Below are positions 1 to 8,075 of a DNA stretch of 53,462 nt, in pieces. Where the stretch lies: assembly GCA_035764725.1 (NCBI GenBank), contig DASTYT010000022.1, positions 1-53,462 of the forward strand, read 5' to 3'. The translations under genes were made by a program, and so were the position numbers. The notes below the pieces were generated by a model. It saw nothing but the letters and a program-made list of their open reading frames with translations. It was not told where the DNA came from and searched no databases. Position 1 is the first letter of the stretch. The number at the start of each line of letters is the position of its first letter. This DNA comes from Candidatus Methylomirabilota bacterium. Its GTDB lineage: Bacteria > Methylomirabilota > Methylomirabilia > Rokubacteriales > CSP1-6.

Positions 1-56
1 GGGGACCCGCTCCTCAGACACGACGGCAACCCCCACGGTCTTCGGACCGGGTCCCC
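1..56. repeat. Nested inverted repeat, possible structured RNA or terminator
   Basis: A perfect 9-bp inverted repeat (GGGGACCCG at 1-9, CGGGTCCCC at 48-56) encloses a second hairpin, CGGTC-TTCG-GACCG, at 36-49. The two stems compete for the bases at 48-49. It lies about 70 bases downstream of the ychF-like stop codon on the minus strand. There is no T-run, so a classical intrinsic terminator is not clear. It could be a leader or small RNA of a gene outside the window. No tRNA features (anticodon arm, T-loop) are visible. Bases 57-124 hold nothing I recognise. Confidence 0.35.
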
Positions 57-124
57 GCCGCGGCCCCCGACCCTACGCGCTTCGGTCGTTACTGTCTCCG
101 CACCCCACGGCCAGACTCGTGAGG

Positions 125-1201
125 CTATTTGGCGACGTTGAAGCGGAAGTGGCAGATCTCGCCGTCGGCGACGACGTACTCCTTGCCCTCGAGGCGGAAC
201 TGACCGCGCTCGCGCACGGTCGCCATCGAGCCGTCGGCGGCGATCAGCTCGTCGTAGCCCACCACCTCCGCGCGGATGAAACCGCGGGCGATATCGGAGT
301 GGATGGCGGCCGCCGCGTCCTGCGCTCGCGTGCCGCGCGGCACCGACCAGGCGCGCACCTCGTCCTCGCCCACCGTGAAGAAGGAGATGAGCCCGAGCAG
401 GGCGTAGCAGTCGGTCAGCACCCGCCGGAGCGCGGGCTCCTTGAGGCCGAGGTCGGCGAGGAAGGCCGCCTGCTCCTCGCCGGCGAGCTGCGCCACCTCC
501 GCCTCGATCACCGCGGACACCCAGCCGAAGCGCGTGCCCGGCCGGCCGTCCAGCGCGGCGAGCCCGAAGCTCTCCACGAGGGACGCGCCCCGCGCGACCT
601 CCTTCTCGTCGAGGTTCAGGCAGTGGAGGATGGGCTTCTGCGAGAGGAACGTGAAGCCGCGAATGAGCCGGGCCTCGTCCTCGGCGAGCGGGACCGCGCG
701 GAGCGGCGTCTCCGCCTCCAGCGCGGGCTTGAGCCGCTGCAGCACCGCCTGCTCCTTCTGCTCGAGCGGGTTCGGCTTCTTCTTGAGCGACGCCTCCAGG
801 CGCTCCAGCCGCCGCTCCACCACCTCCAGATCCGCGAGGATCAGCTCGGTCTCCAGATCCGCGATGTCGCTTCGCGGCGCGGCCGCCGCGCCGCCCGCGT
901 CGGGAAACGCGCGGACCACGTGGAGGAGCGCGTCCGCGTTCCGGAACTCCTTCGCGTCCAGTCCTTGCCGCTCGCCCTTGGTGATGCCCGCCAGATCCAC
1001 CACCTCGAACGACGCCAGCGTCGTCTTCTTCGGCTTGAACAGCGTGGTGAGACGATCCACGCGCGGATCGGGCACGCGCGCGATGCCCACATGCAGCTCG
1101 CGGCTCGCCCCGAACGACGACGTCGGCACGCTCTGACCGGTGAGGAGATTGAAGAGCGAGGTCTTGCCGCTCTTGGGAAGCCCGATGAGCCCGATCTTCA
1201 T
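125..1201 (-). CDS. YchF/Obg-like P-loop GTPase/ATPase (DUF933 family)
   Basis: The 358-residue protein has the YchF layout. The P-loop GLPKSGKTS is at residues 6-14, the switch II DLAG motif follows (a hydrophobic residue after it is usual in the HAS subgroup), an NLDE motif stands where G4 would be, and a C-terminal TGS-like domain contains the family signature around GFIRAEVV and ends in the usual FNV-type tail. The family binds the ribosome and hydrolyses ATP or GTP in stress and translation control. The P-loop differs from the canonical GLPNVGKST, so this is a divergent branch. I chose the ATG at 1201 because the family begins MKIGLIG; an upstream ATG at 1219 would overlap the divergent transporter's start region. 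Confidence 0.85.
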   Translation of the reverse strand: MKIGLIGLPKSGKTSLFNLLTGQSVPTSSFGASRELHVGIARVPDPRVDRLTTLFKPKKTTLASFEVVDLAGITKGERQGLDAKEFRNADALLHVVRAFPDAGGAAAAPRSDIADLETELILADLEVVERRLERLEASLKKKPNPLEQKEQAVLQRLKPALEAETPLRAVPLAEDEARLIRGFTFLSQKPILHCLNLDEKEVARGASLVESFGLAALDGRPGTRFGWVSAVIEAEVAQLAGEEQAAFLADLGLKEPALRRVLTDCYALLGLISFFTVGEDEVRAWSVPRGTRAQDAAAAIHSDIARGFIRAEVVGYDELIAADGSMATVRERGQFRLEGKEYVVADGEICHFRFNVAK

Positions 1202-1227
1202 GAGGACCCATGCTACCATGCCGCCCC

Positions 1228-2127
1228 GTGACGTCCCTCCGCTCCCTCGACGCCAGGGGCGCGCTCATCTCGCTGTTCCTCGCCGCGCTCTGGGGCGGCA
1301 ACCCGATCGCCGTGAAGGTCGCGCTCGCGGACGCACCACCACTGCGCTTGGCGTGGATGCGGTTCCTCATCGGCGGCCTCGTGATCCTCGGATGGGCGTT
1401 CTGGACGAAGCGTGCCGGCGTCCTCCGCTTCCGACCCGCGGAGTGGCGCACGATGTGGTCCTTGGGGCTCCTCTTCTGCGTGCAGATCGGCCTCATGAAC
1501 TACGGGATCGCGATGACCTCGGCCGCTCACAGCACCGTGCTCCTCAACACCTACGCGGTGCACAGCGTGCTGCTCGCCCACTTCTTCCTCCCGGGCGATC
1601 GCCTCACCCTCGGCAAGCTCGGCGGAGTGCTCGTCGCCTACGCGGGCATCGTGCTGCTGTTCGGCCGCGACTTCTCGCTCGAGGGCGGCACCCTCCTGGG
1701 GGACCTCGTGGTGTCGGCGAGCGCGCTGCTGCTCGGCGAGCGCATTGTCTACATGGCGCGGGCCGTCCAGAAGCTCGACCCCGTGAAGCTCCTCATCGGC
1801 CAGTCCGCCATCGGCACCGCGTGCTTCCTCGTCGCGAGCTTCGTGTGGGAGAGCGGGGTCCCCACCCTCTACACCACCAGCCTCGCGACCTCGCTCTTCT
1901 ACCAGGGCGCGGTGGTGGCCGGCTTCAACTTCCTCGTGAACACCTGGATGCTCCAGCGCTACCGGCCGAGCGTGCTCGCGGCCCCCGCGCTCACCACGCC
2001 GATCTTCGGGCTTCTCATCGCCCGTGTGATCACCGGCGATCCCCTCACGCCGACGTTGCTTCTGTCGGGGCTCCTGGTGGCGCTCGGCATCGGCATCACC
2101 ACGTGGACGACCCGGAGCACGCCTTGA
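1228..2127 (+). CDS. EamA/DMT-family permease
   Basis: This is a 299-residue, ten-helix drug/metabolite transporter with two EamA repeats. The N-terminal helix carries the family's WGGNPIAVK-type motif, and the second repeat starts near residue 145. Substrate is unknown; the family exports amino acids, nucleosides or metabolites across the inner membrane. I chose the GTG at 1228. A TACCAT -10-like hexamer at 1214-1219 lies 8 nt before it and there is no Shine-Dalgarno, so the mRNA may be leaderless. An ATG at 1210 in the same frame would overlap that hexamer. It diverges from the ychF-like gene with only 26 bases between the start codons. Confidence 0.85.
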   Translation: MTSLRSLDARGALISLFLAALWGGNPIAVKVALADAPPLRLAWMRFLIGGLVILGWAFWTKRAGVLRFRPAEWRTMWSLGLLFCVQIGLMNYGIAMTSAAHSTVLLNTYAVHSVLLAHFFLPGDRLTLGKLGGVLVAYAGIVLLFGRDFSLEGGTLLGDLVVSASALLLGERIVYMARAVQKLDPVKLLIGQSAIGTACFLVASFVWESGVPTLYTTSLATSLFYQGAVVAGFNFLVNTWMLQRYRPSVLAAPALTTPIFGLLIARVITGDPLTPTLLLSGLLVALGIGITTWTTRSTP

Positions 2128-2153
2128 CCGCCCGCGCAGCCGCGCGGTAGCCT
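2124..2153 (+). promoter_or_regulatory. Promoter of queF
   Basis: TTGACC at 2124-2129 and TAGCCT at 2148-2153 are separated by 18 bp. The -35 overlaps the stop codon of the upstream transporter. The -10 lies 6 nt before the queF ATG, which predicts a leaderless transcript. Confidence 0.5.
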
Positions 2154-2159
2154 CGGACC

Positions 2160-2525
2160 ATGCCGAGTCAGCCGTCGAAGCGCCTGGACGCAGTACCCAA
2201 CCCGCATCCCGACCGCGACTACGAGATCGCGCTGGAGATCCCGGAGTTCACCTGTCTCTGTCCCATGACGGGACAGCCCGACTTCGCCACGTTCCGCATC
2301 CGCTACGTGCCCGATCAGGCGATCGTCGAGCTCAAGTCCATCAAGCTCTACATGTGGGCGTACCGGAACGAGGGCGCGTTCCACGAGGACGTGACCAACC
2401 GGGTCCTCGACGACTTCGTGGCGACGGCGCGGCCGCGCTGGATCGAGGTGGTGGGCGACTGGAACGTGCGGGGCGGCATCAAGACCGTGGTGCGCGTGGC
2501 CCACGGCAAGCGGCCGGAGATTTAG
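2160..2525 (+). CDS. queF: NADPH-dependent 7-cyano-7-deazaguanine (preQ0) reductase QueF
   Basis: At 121 residues this is a short unimodular type I QueF, which reduces preQ0 to preQ1 in queuosine biosynthesis in the cytoplasm. The catalytic Cys34 lies in [10 protein letters not shown] and the proton-donor Asp41 follows in the same motif. The [10 protein letters not shown] motif and the C-terminal WNVRGG segment are also typical. No other queuosine gene is in the window. It follows the EamA gene by 32 bases but appears to have its own promoter. It faces the next EamA gene convergently, with 16 bases between them. Confidence 0.95.
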   Translation: MPSQPSKRLDAVPNPHPDRDYEIALEIPEFTCLCPMTGQPDFATFRIRYVPDQAIVELKSIKLYMWAYRNEGAFHEDVTNRVLDDFVATARPRWIEVVGDWNVRGGIKTVVRVAHGKRPEI

Positions 2526-2541
2526 CGGCCGCCCCCCGAGA

Positions 2542-3408
2542 TCACGACGCCAGCGAGAGCAGCACGACGCCGGCCAGCATCACGAGCGCGCCCGGGGCGA
2601 TGTCCCGGACCTTCTGGCGCTCGCCGAAGACGACGACCCCGATCCCCATGGCGAAGAGGATCTCCACCTGCTTCACCGCCTCCACGTACGAGGACAGCGT
2701 CATGAGGTAGGCGGTGCCCTGAGTCACCGTGGTGAGCGCGGCGAAGAGGCCGAAGCTCACGAAGGCCTTCCAGTAGCGCGGCACCTCGGCGAAGTGCCGA
2801 CGCGAAGTGACCAGGACGATCGGCGTCACGAGCAGGCTCGCCGCGAGGTAGCCCCCCAGCGTGCCCATGAAAGGGTCCGAGCACTGCATGGCCCACTTGA
2901 TCGTCACCACCGACGGCGCGAAGAACAGGGCGGCGAGCAGCGTGTACCGGAGGCCGCGGTCGGTGAAGAGCACCGCCAGCGGCGCCCACCACGCGATGTG
3001 GGCCCGGTTCACGTTGAGCAGATACACGCCGGACATGCTGATCAAAATCCCCGCGATGCCCAGCGCGCTCGGCACCTCGCGGAGCGTGAGATACCCGAGG
3101 ACCACCAGCACGAGAAGGCTCACCTTCCACAGCGCGGTCACCATCGAGATCTGCCCGAGCTTGAGCGCCTTGGACAAGGCCATGGTGGAAATGATCTGAC
3201 AGACGGCGAAGGCGAGGCAGGCGGTCACGAAGCCCGGCTTGATCGGCGGCACGCCGCGCCACCAGACGAACGCGGCGGCGAACGGGAGGAGGAAGGTGAA
3301 GCGGCCCCAGACGTTGATGTACTCGTCGAGGCTGTGGCCCAGGCGCTTCATCACCGTGTTGCGCAGCACCTGACAGAGTGCGGCGACGAGCGCCAGGGCG
3401 AACCACAT
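2542..3408 (-). CDS. EamA/DMT-family permease
   Basis: A 288-residue integral membrane protein with about ten predicted helices and two EamA repeats. It begins directly with a hydrophobic helix (MWFALALVAALCQVLRN). It is only distantly similar to the permease at 1228. The gene starts 10 bases after the DUF1501 stop codon, so it is probably the last gene of the DUF1800-DUF1501 transcript. Substrate cannot be told from the sequence. Confidence 0.8.
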   Translation of the reverse strand: MWFALALVAALCQVLRNTVMKRLGHSLDEYINVWGRFTFLLPFAAAFVWWRGVPPIKPGFVTACLAFAVCQIISTMALSKALKLGQISMVTALWKVSLLVLVVLGYLTLREVPSALGIAGILISMSGVYLLNVNRAHIAWWAPLAVLFTDRGLRYTLLAALFFAPSVVTIKWAMQCSDPFMGTLGGYLAASLLVTPIVLVTSRRHFAEVPRYWKAFVSFGLFAALTTVTQGTAYLMTLSSYVEAVKQVEILFAMGIGVVVFGERQKVRDIAPGALVMLAGVVLLSLAS

Positions 3409-3418
3409 GCGCGCGAGT

Positions 3419-4684
3419 CTACACGAGGACTCCCGGAAACCCCGACGTCTTGACGGTGAAGCCGGGGAAGAGCGGTGCGGTCGGACCGACGCCCAGGTGG
3501 CGCAGAGCGACCTCGGCGAAGAGCGCGCGGAAATCGGTGGTCACGGCGAGGTCGCGGCCCTCGAAGAGCTGGTCCCGCCGCAGCCCGGGCCACCGCCCGT
3601 ACACCGCGCCGCCCCGCACGGGACCGCCAAGCACCAGCATCGCCGTCGCGTGGCCGTGGTCGGTCCCACGGTTGCCGTTTTCGCGAACGGTCCGGCCGAA
3701 CTCCGACATCGTGAGCACGACGACGTCGTCCATCCGGTCGCCCAGGTCCCGCTCGAGGGCGGCCAGGCCCTGAGCGAAGTCGCCGAGGCGGTTGGCGAGC
3801 TGGCCACGCTCGTTGCCTTGGCCGGCATGGGTGTCCCAGCCGCCCACGTCGGCGAACGCGACTTCCACCCCGACGTCGGCCCGGATGAGCTGGGCGATCT
3901 GCTTCAGGCTGTCACCGAAGCGGCCGCGCGGATACTGGGCGCCGTTGGCGGGCGCCAGGCGCTGGGGCGCGGCGGCCTTCAGCATCTTGACCGCTTCGAA
4001 GGTCTCCTTCCCCGTGCCGTAGAGGAGATCGCGCACCCCCTGCTCGTACATGGATTCGAAGCCGCGCCGCGCGTCCACCGCGCCGGTCATCGAGGCGCCC
4101 CCCACGTCGAACTCGGCGATGCTCCCCATCGCGACCGCCCCCGCCCCGCGCAGCACGCGGGGGAGCTGCGGCCCCATGGCCACGGCGCGAAACGGACAGC
4201 TGCTCGCGCGCGGCGTGGCCTGGAGCCCGCGGGCGAGCCAGCCGTCGGCGGTGCTCTTCACCCCCGGCGTTCCCGACTCCATGTAGTCCTGCGCATCGAA
4301 GTGCGAGCGCGTGATGTCGGGCGAGCCGCACGCGTGGACGATGGCGAGGCGCCGCGCGTCCCAGAGCGGCTTGAGCGGCGACAACGCGGGATGGAGGCCG
4401 AAGAAGCCGTCGAGGTCCACGGTGGTCTCGGGCTGCCCGCTCGCCGGACGCGCAATCGCGATGGCCCCCCGCGCGCCGTAGTAGTCCGGATCGCCGTGGG
4501 GCACGACCATGCTGAGCCCGTCCACCGCGCCGCGCTGGAACACGGCGATGAGCGTCTTGCGCCGCGCCGCCGTTCCCTGGGCCGCCGCGGCGCGGAGAAG
4601 GAAGCGCGGCATGCCGTCGAGACCGATGCCGAGCGCGCTGAGCGCGCCGCCCTTTATGAACGCCCGGCGGGTGCAGGGATCCAC
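3419..4684 (-). CDS. DUF1501 family protein with Tat signal
   Basis: The 421-residue protein begins with a twin-arginine signal, TRRAFIKGG, followed by a hydrophobic stretch and an alanine-rich cleavage region, so it is exported folded. The rest matches DUF1501, a family related to the alkaline phosphatase/sulfatase fold. Conserved pieces include HACGSPDITRSHFDAQDYME, DVGGWDTHAGQGN and TMSEFGRTVREN, followed by a TDHGHA motif. These His and Asp residues look like metal ligands. Function is unknown. The GTG start at 4684 is one base from the stop of the DUF1800 gene, and the two families are commonly encoded together. Confidence 0.85.
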   Translation of the reverse strand: MDPCTRRAFIKGGALSALGIGLDGMPRFLLRAAAAQGTAARRKTLIAVFQRGAVDGLSMVVPHGDPDYYGARGAIAIARPASGQPETTVDLDGFFGLHPALSPLKPLWDARRLAIVHACGSPDITRSHFDAQDYMESGTPGVKSTADGWLARGLQATPRASSCPFRAVAMGPQLPRVLRGAGAVAMGSIAEFDVGGASMTGAVDARRGFESMYEQGVRDLLYGTGKETFEAVKMLKAAAPQRLAPANGAQYPRGRFGDSLKQIAQLIRADVGVEVAFADVGGWDTHAGQGNERGQLANRLGDFAQGLAALERDLGDRMDDVVVLTMSEFGRTVRENGNRGTDHGHATAMLVLGGPVRGGAVYGRWPGLRRDQLFEGRDLAVTTDFRALFAEVALRHLGVGPTAPLFPGFTVKTSGFPGVLV

Positions 4685-4685
4685 G

Positions 4686-6416
4686 CTATCGCCTCTGGAA
4701 CTCGGGTGAGCCGAGCACGAGCGCGGCCAGCTTCTCGACGTCGGTATTGCGGGGGCCCCGATCGTCCGCGGTGGCCCGCACGATCTCGGGGCTGTCGAGC
4801 TGCGAGACGAGCACCCGGCGCGTCGAGGCCGAGATCTCCCCCTGCAGCACGACGCTCACGATGCGGTCCAGCAGCGCCGCGGGCTGTCGCCGATCGACGC
4901 CCTGCAGGAAGCGGCCCACGTCGGTGCGGACGCCGGGAAGCCGGTTCTCGGCCAGGGCGAGGGCGTAGTTCATCCGGCCCAGCAGCGCGCCGGCATTGAC
5001 CCACGCCTCGGCGACATCGGGGTAGCCCGTGGGCGGTTGGGCCTCGTAGAGCGGCGCGCTCAGTCGCGCCACCTGCCGCGCCAGGGTGAGGCCGCCACCC
5101 ACCACGCGAGCGGGGGCGCCGGGCGCCGGCGGCGGCTCGAGCCGGCCGTCGAGCGCGCGCACGGCGCTCGTCACGACCTCGAGTGGCGTCTTCGTCTTCG
5201 CATGGTAAGTATCCGCCGATATGAACTCCGGCGAGGTGAAGATCGCCACGAGGACGGCCCGGATGTCCCCGTCGGTCTTCCTGAAGACACCGGCGACGCG
5301 GTCGACCAGCGCCTTCGGGGGATCGTCGCGCACGAAGCGGCGGACGAGCTTGGTGGCGATGAAGCGCGCGGTCGAGGGATGGCGCGCCAGCAGATCGATG
5401 ACCGCCAGGCCGTCCTCCTTCCCGCCGCCCGCCGGGATCGTGGTGCCCAGGACGCGCTTGGCGTTACGGTCATGCGCGAGGGGGCGGAAGAGGTAGCCCC
5501 CGCCCTGCTGCGGCCGCTCGATCGTCCATCCCGTGAAGCAGCGAGCCACCTCGACGACGTCCTGCTGCGAGTACCCGCCGTCGACGCCCAGGGTGTGGAG
5601 CTCCAGGAGCTCGCGCGCGTAGTTCTCGTTGAGCCCGCGCCGTCCCCGGCCCGGCACCACGAGATCGTCGCGGGTGCTGAGCCAGTTGTCGAGGTAGTAG
5701 AGCATCGCCGGGTGATGCGCGGTGGCGACCACCAGATCGCGGAAGCGGCCCAGCGCGTGGGGACGGATGGCCTCGCGCTCGTACGCGGCGGTCATCCACC
5801 GGACGGGGCCCTTGAGCGCGTAGACGTTGAAGTGATTGAACCAGAAATCGACCATGACTTCCTGAAGCTGCCGCTCGGAGAGAACAGCCCGTGCCATCTT
5901 CGCGCTCTGGAGCTGCGCATTGATGACGGCGGGGCGACGTTCGGGCGGGAAGACCTCGCGAATCTCCTGGGGCGTCATCTGGCCCGACTGGAAGCGCTGC
6001 ACGTCCTGCTGCCGCGGCGGCGGATAGTCCCGGTAGAGATCCGCCGCGCTCATCGCGAGCACCGGGTAATCCCCCAGCGCCGCCTCGAGCGCCGTGTCCG
6101 GGATGCGCTCCGGCTCGAGCTGGCGCTCGATCCACCGCTCGACGCCCATCTGCCGGACGCGCTCGAGATCGCCGGGCCGCGGGCCATAGCCGAGGCGATT
6201 GAGGACGTGGAGGATCCGCTGGTCTTCCCGAAGCGTCGAGGCCGCCAGCGTCACCCGATAGCGCGGGGGCGGCTCCACGATCCGCGCGCGAGGCGCCGGA
6301 GGGGCGTGGCCCCCGGCGCCGGCGGGAGGGCGGGACGAGCAGCCGGAGAGGAGCGCCAGGGCCAGGAGCCCGGGGGCCAGGACGGCGTACGCGCGGCGCG
6401 GCTCGAGGGGTCGCAT
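4686..6416 (-). CDS. DUF1800 family lipoprotein
   Basis: A 576-residue protein with a lipoprotein signal ending LALLSGC, so it should be lipid-anchored outside the cytoplasm. The DUF1800 domain covers most of the chain: LNRLGYGPRPGD near residue 70, a W(F)NHFNV segment, the helix ENYARELLELHTLGVDGGY and the CFTGWTI motif. Its role is unknown; the family is almost always next to DUF1501, as here. First gene of a likely three-gene operon (DUF1800, DUF1501, EamA) on the minus strand. Confidence 0.85.
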   Translation of the reverse strand: MRPLEPRRAYAVLAPGLLALALLSGCSSRPPAGAGGHAPPAPRARIVEPPPRYRVTLAASTLREDQRILHVLNRLGYGPRPGDLERVRQMGVERWIERQLEPERIPDTALEAALGDYPVLAMSAADLYRDYPPPRQQDVQRFQSGQMTPQEIREVFPPERRPAVINAQLQSAKMARAVLSERQLQEVMVDFWFNHFNVYALKGPVRWMTAAYEREAIRPHALGRFRDLVVATAHHPAMLYYLDNWLSTRDDLVVPGRGRRGLNENYARELLELHTLGVDGGYSQQDVVEVARCFTGWTIERPQQGGGYLFRPLAHDRNAKRVLGTTIPAGGGKEDGLAVIDLLARHPSTARFIATKLVRRFVRDDPPKALVDRVAGVFRKTDGDIRAVLVAIFTSPEFISADTYHAKTKTPLEVVTSAVRALDGRLEPPPAPGAPARVVGGGLTLARQVARLSAPLYEAQPPTGYPDVAEAWVNAGALLGRMNYALALAENRLPGVRTDVGRFLQGVDRRQPAALLDRIVSVVLQGEISASTRRVLVSQLDSPEIVRATADDRGPRNTDVEKLAALVLGSPEFQRR

Positions 6417-6449
6417 GGTCGGCGTCTTCTCCGTCTGACGCCTCCCCGT

Positions 6450-6479
6450 ATCTTAGTGTTTACACCTCGAGGCTGTCAC
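6450..6479 (-). promoter_or_regulatory. Putative promoter of the DUF1800-DUF1501 operon
   Basis: On the minus strand GTGACA (6474-6479) and TAAGAT (6450-6455) are 18 bp apart, leaving a leader of roughly 28 nt. It occupies most of the 63-base gap between the DUF1800 start and the upstream SDR stop. Confidence 0.4.
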
Positions 6480-7241
6480 TCACAGATAGCCGTAGGACGA
6501 CCAGCCGCCGTCCACCGTCAGGATCTGCCCGGTGATGAAGGACGCGCCCGGGCCGGCCAGGAAAATCGCCGCCTCCGCGATGTCCTCCACCGTGCCCAGC
6601 CGCCCCATCGGGGTGCGTCGCGCCAGCTCGCCGAAGTCGATCTGGCCCCGAGCCGCGACGCCGCGCGTGAACTCGGTCTCGACATAGCCCGGGGACACGG
6701 CATTGACGCGTACCCCCCGCCCGGCCCACTCGATCGCCAGCACCTTGGTCATCATGTCCACCGCGGCCTTGGACACGCAGTAGGCGAGCCGCTTCGGCGC
6801 CGCGACGCTGCCGAACATGCTGCTCACGTTGACGATGGCGCCGCTGCCGCGGGCCAGCATGCCGCGCCCCACTTCCTGGCTCAGGATGAAGTAGGCGGTC
6901 AGGTTGAGCTCGAGCGTCTGCCGGTAGTCCGCCTCGGCCAGTGACTCCGACGGCGCCACCCGCGGCTGCCCGGCATTGTTCACGAGCACGTCGGGGGCGG
7001 CCCCGAAGCGCTCGGCGCTCTCGCGCGCGAGCCGCCGCACCTCGTCGGCGCGCGTGAGATCGGCCGCGATGGGATGCGCGGCGGGCCCGAGCGCGCGAGC
7101 CTCGCGCGCGCAGTCCTCGGCGCTGCGCGAGTTCACGATCACGCGGGCGCCCTCGCGCACGAACGCGCGGGCGATCTCGAGCCCGATCCCCTTGGTCGAG
7201 CCGGTGACGATGGCGGTCTTGCCGTCGAGCCGGCCCGCCAT
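6480..7241 (-). CDS. SDR family oxidoreductase
   Basis: A 253-residue classical short-chain dehydrogenase. It has the cofactor motif TGSTKGIG near residue 14, an NNAG motif, a catalytic Ser in the NVSSMFG strand, and the Tyr-x3-Lys pair in AYCVSK. The C-terminus (ILTVDGGWSSYGYL) is typical of FabG-like enzymes. The residue pattern after the second strand (NSRSAE) suits NADP. The start codon abuts the stop of the hydrolase gene, so it is the third gene of the ADH-hydrolase-SDR operon. The oxidised substrate is not predictable. Confidence 0.85.
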   Translation of the reverse strand: MAGRLDGKTAIVTGSTKGIGLEIARAFVREGARVIVNSRSAEDCAREARALGPAAHPIAADLTRADEVRRLARESAERFGAAPDVLVNNAGQPRVAPSESLAEADYRQTLELNLTAYFILSQEVGRGMLARGSGAIVNVSSMFGSVAAPKRLAYCVSKAAVDMMTKVLAIEWAGRGVRVNAVSPGYVETEFTRGVAARGQIDFGELARRTPMGRLGTVEDIAEAAIFLAGPGASFITGQILTVDGGWSSYGYL

Positions 7242-8051
7242 TCAGCGCTTCGCGCTCTTGAGGAACTCCAGCAGCGCGCCGTTGACGCGCGGCGCCTCCT
7301 CGATGAAGAAGCCATGGCCGCCGGGAAGCAGGCGCAGGCGCGCATTCGGGATCAGCTCGGCCAGCTCGCGCGAGAAGAGCGGGGGCGTGAGGATGTCGTC
7401 CTTGCCCACGAGCACCTGCGTCGGCGCCTTGATGCGCTTGATCTCCTTGATGCGCGTCCCGTTCCAGGCGATGAGCCCCTCGCCCTGGCGTATCAGGCCC
7501 TCGGGCCGCGTGGGGTGCGGATAGGCGAGGGCCCGCTTGAGGGCCTCCGCCATCGCCGCCTCGTCGGCGAGGAACGCGGGCGAGTAGATCCACGGGAACA
7601 GCACATACCGGAAGCGGTCCTCGATGGAGAGGTGCGGGGCCAGGGCCATCCACGAGCGAATGGTCTGGATGAAGCGGCCGTCGCCCCGCGCCCAGCTGCA
7701 GCAGATGGACAGGCTCCGCACCTTCTTCGGGTTCCGGATCGCGAGCTCCATGGCGATGGTGCCGCCCATGGACGCGCCGACCACGTGAGCCCGCGCCATG
7801 CCGAGGTGATCGAGCAGCGCCGCCGCATCATCGGCGAGCAGCGCGGTCGGGTACGACGGAAGATCGGGGACCTCCGACTCCCCCACGCCGCGGTTGTCGA
7901 GCGTGATCACCTGATAGCGCGCGGAGAGATCCTTCACCTGCAGGAGCCAACCCACCGCGGCGCCACCCAGGCCGCTGATCAGCAGCACGGGGTCCCCCTG
8001 CCCGGAGACCTCATAGTGGAGGCGAGCACCGTTGAGCGTGGCATGGGGCAT
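7242..8051 (-). CDS. Alpha/beta hydrolase
   Basis: A 269-residue alpha/beta-hydrolase fold enzyme resembling 3-oxoadipate enol-lactonases and other carboxylic ester hydrolases. The nucleophile is Ser94 in VGASMGG. The acid is probably Asp in GKDDILTPP near residue 219 and the base His in GGHGFFIEE near residue 248. An oxyanion strand (LLISGLGG) sits at residues 23-30. It lies between an alcohol dehydrogenase (24-base gap) and an SDR (no gap) on the same strand, so the three probably act on one substrate. Confidence 0.85.
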   Translation of the reverse strand: MPHATLNGARLHYEVSGQGDPVLLISGLGGAAVGWLLQVKDLSARYQVITLDNRGVGESEVPDLPSYPTALLADDAAALLDHLGMARAHVVGASMGGTIAMELAIRNPKKVRSLSICCSWARGDGRFIQTIRSWMALAPHLSIEDRFRYVLFPWIYSPAFLADEAAMAEALKRALAYPHPTRPEGLIRQGEGLIAWNGTRIKEIKRIKAPTQVLVGKDDILTPPLFSRELAELIPNARLRLLPGGHGFFIEEAPRVNGALLEFLKSAKR

Positions 8052-8075
8052 GGCGAATGTCTCCGTGGCGCGCCG

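Noticed and set aside
1..56. tRNA reading of the inverted repeat
   Set aside because: The outer stem resembles an acceptor stem but the span is too short and there is no anticodon arm or T-loop sequence.
119..1231. 370-codon plus-strand frame over the YchF-like gene
   Set aside because: Shadow of a conserved minus-strand gene, composed mostly of Arg, Glu and Leu.
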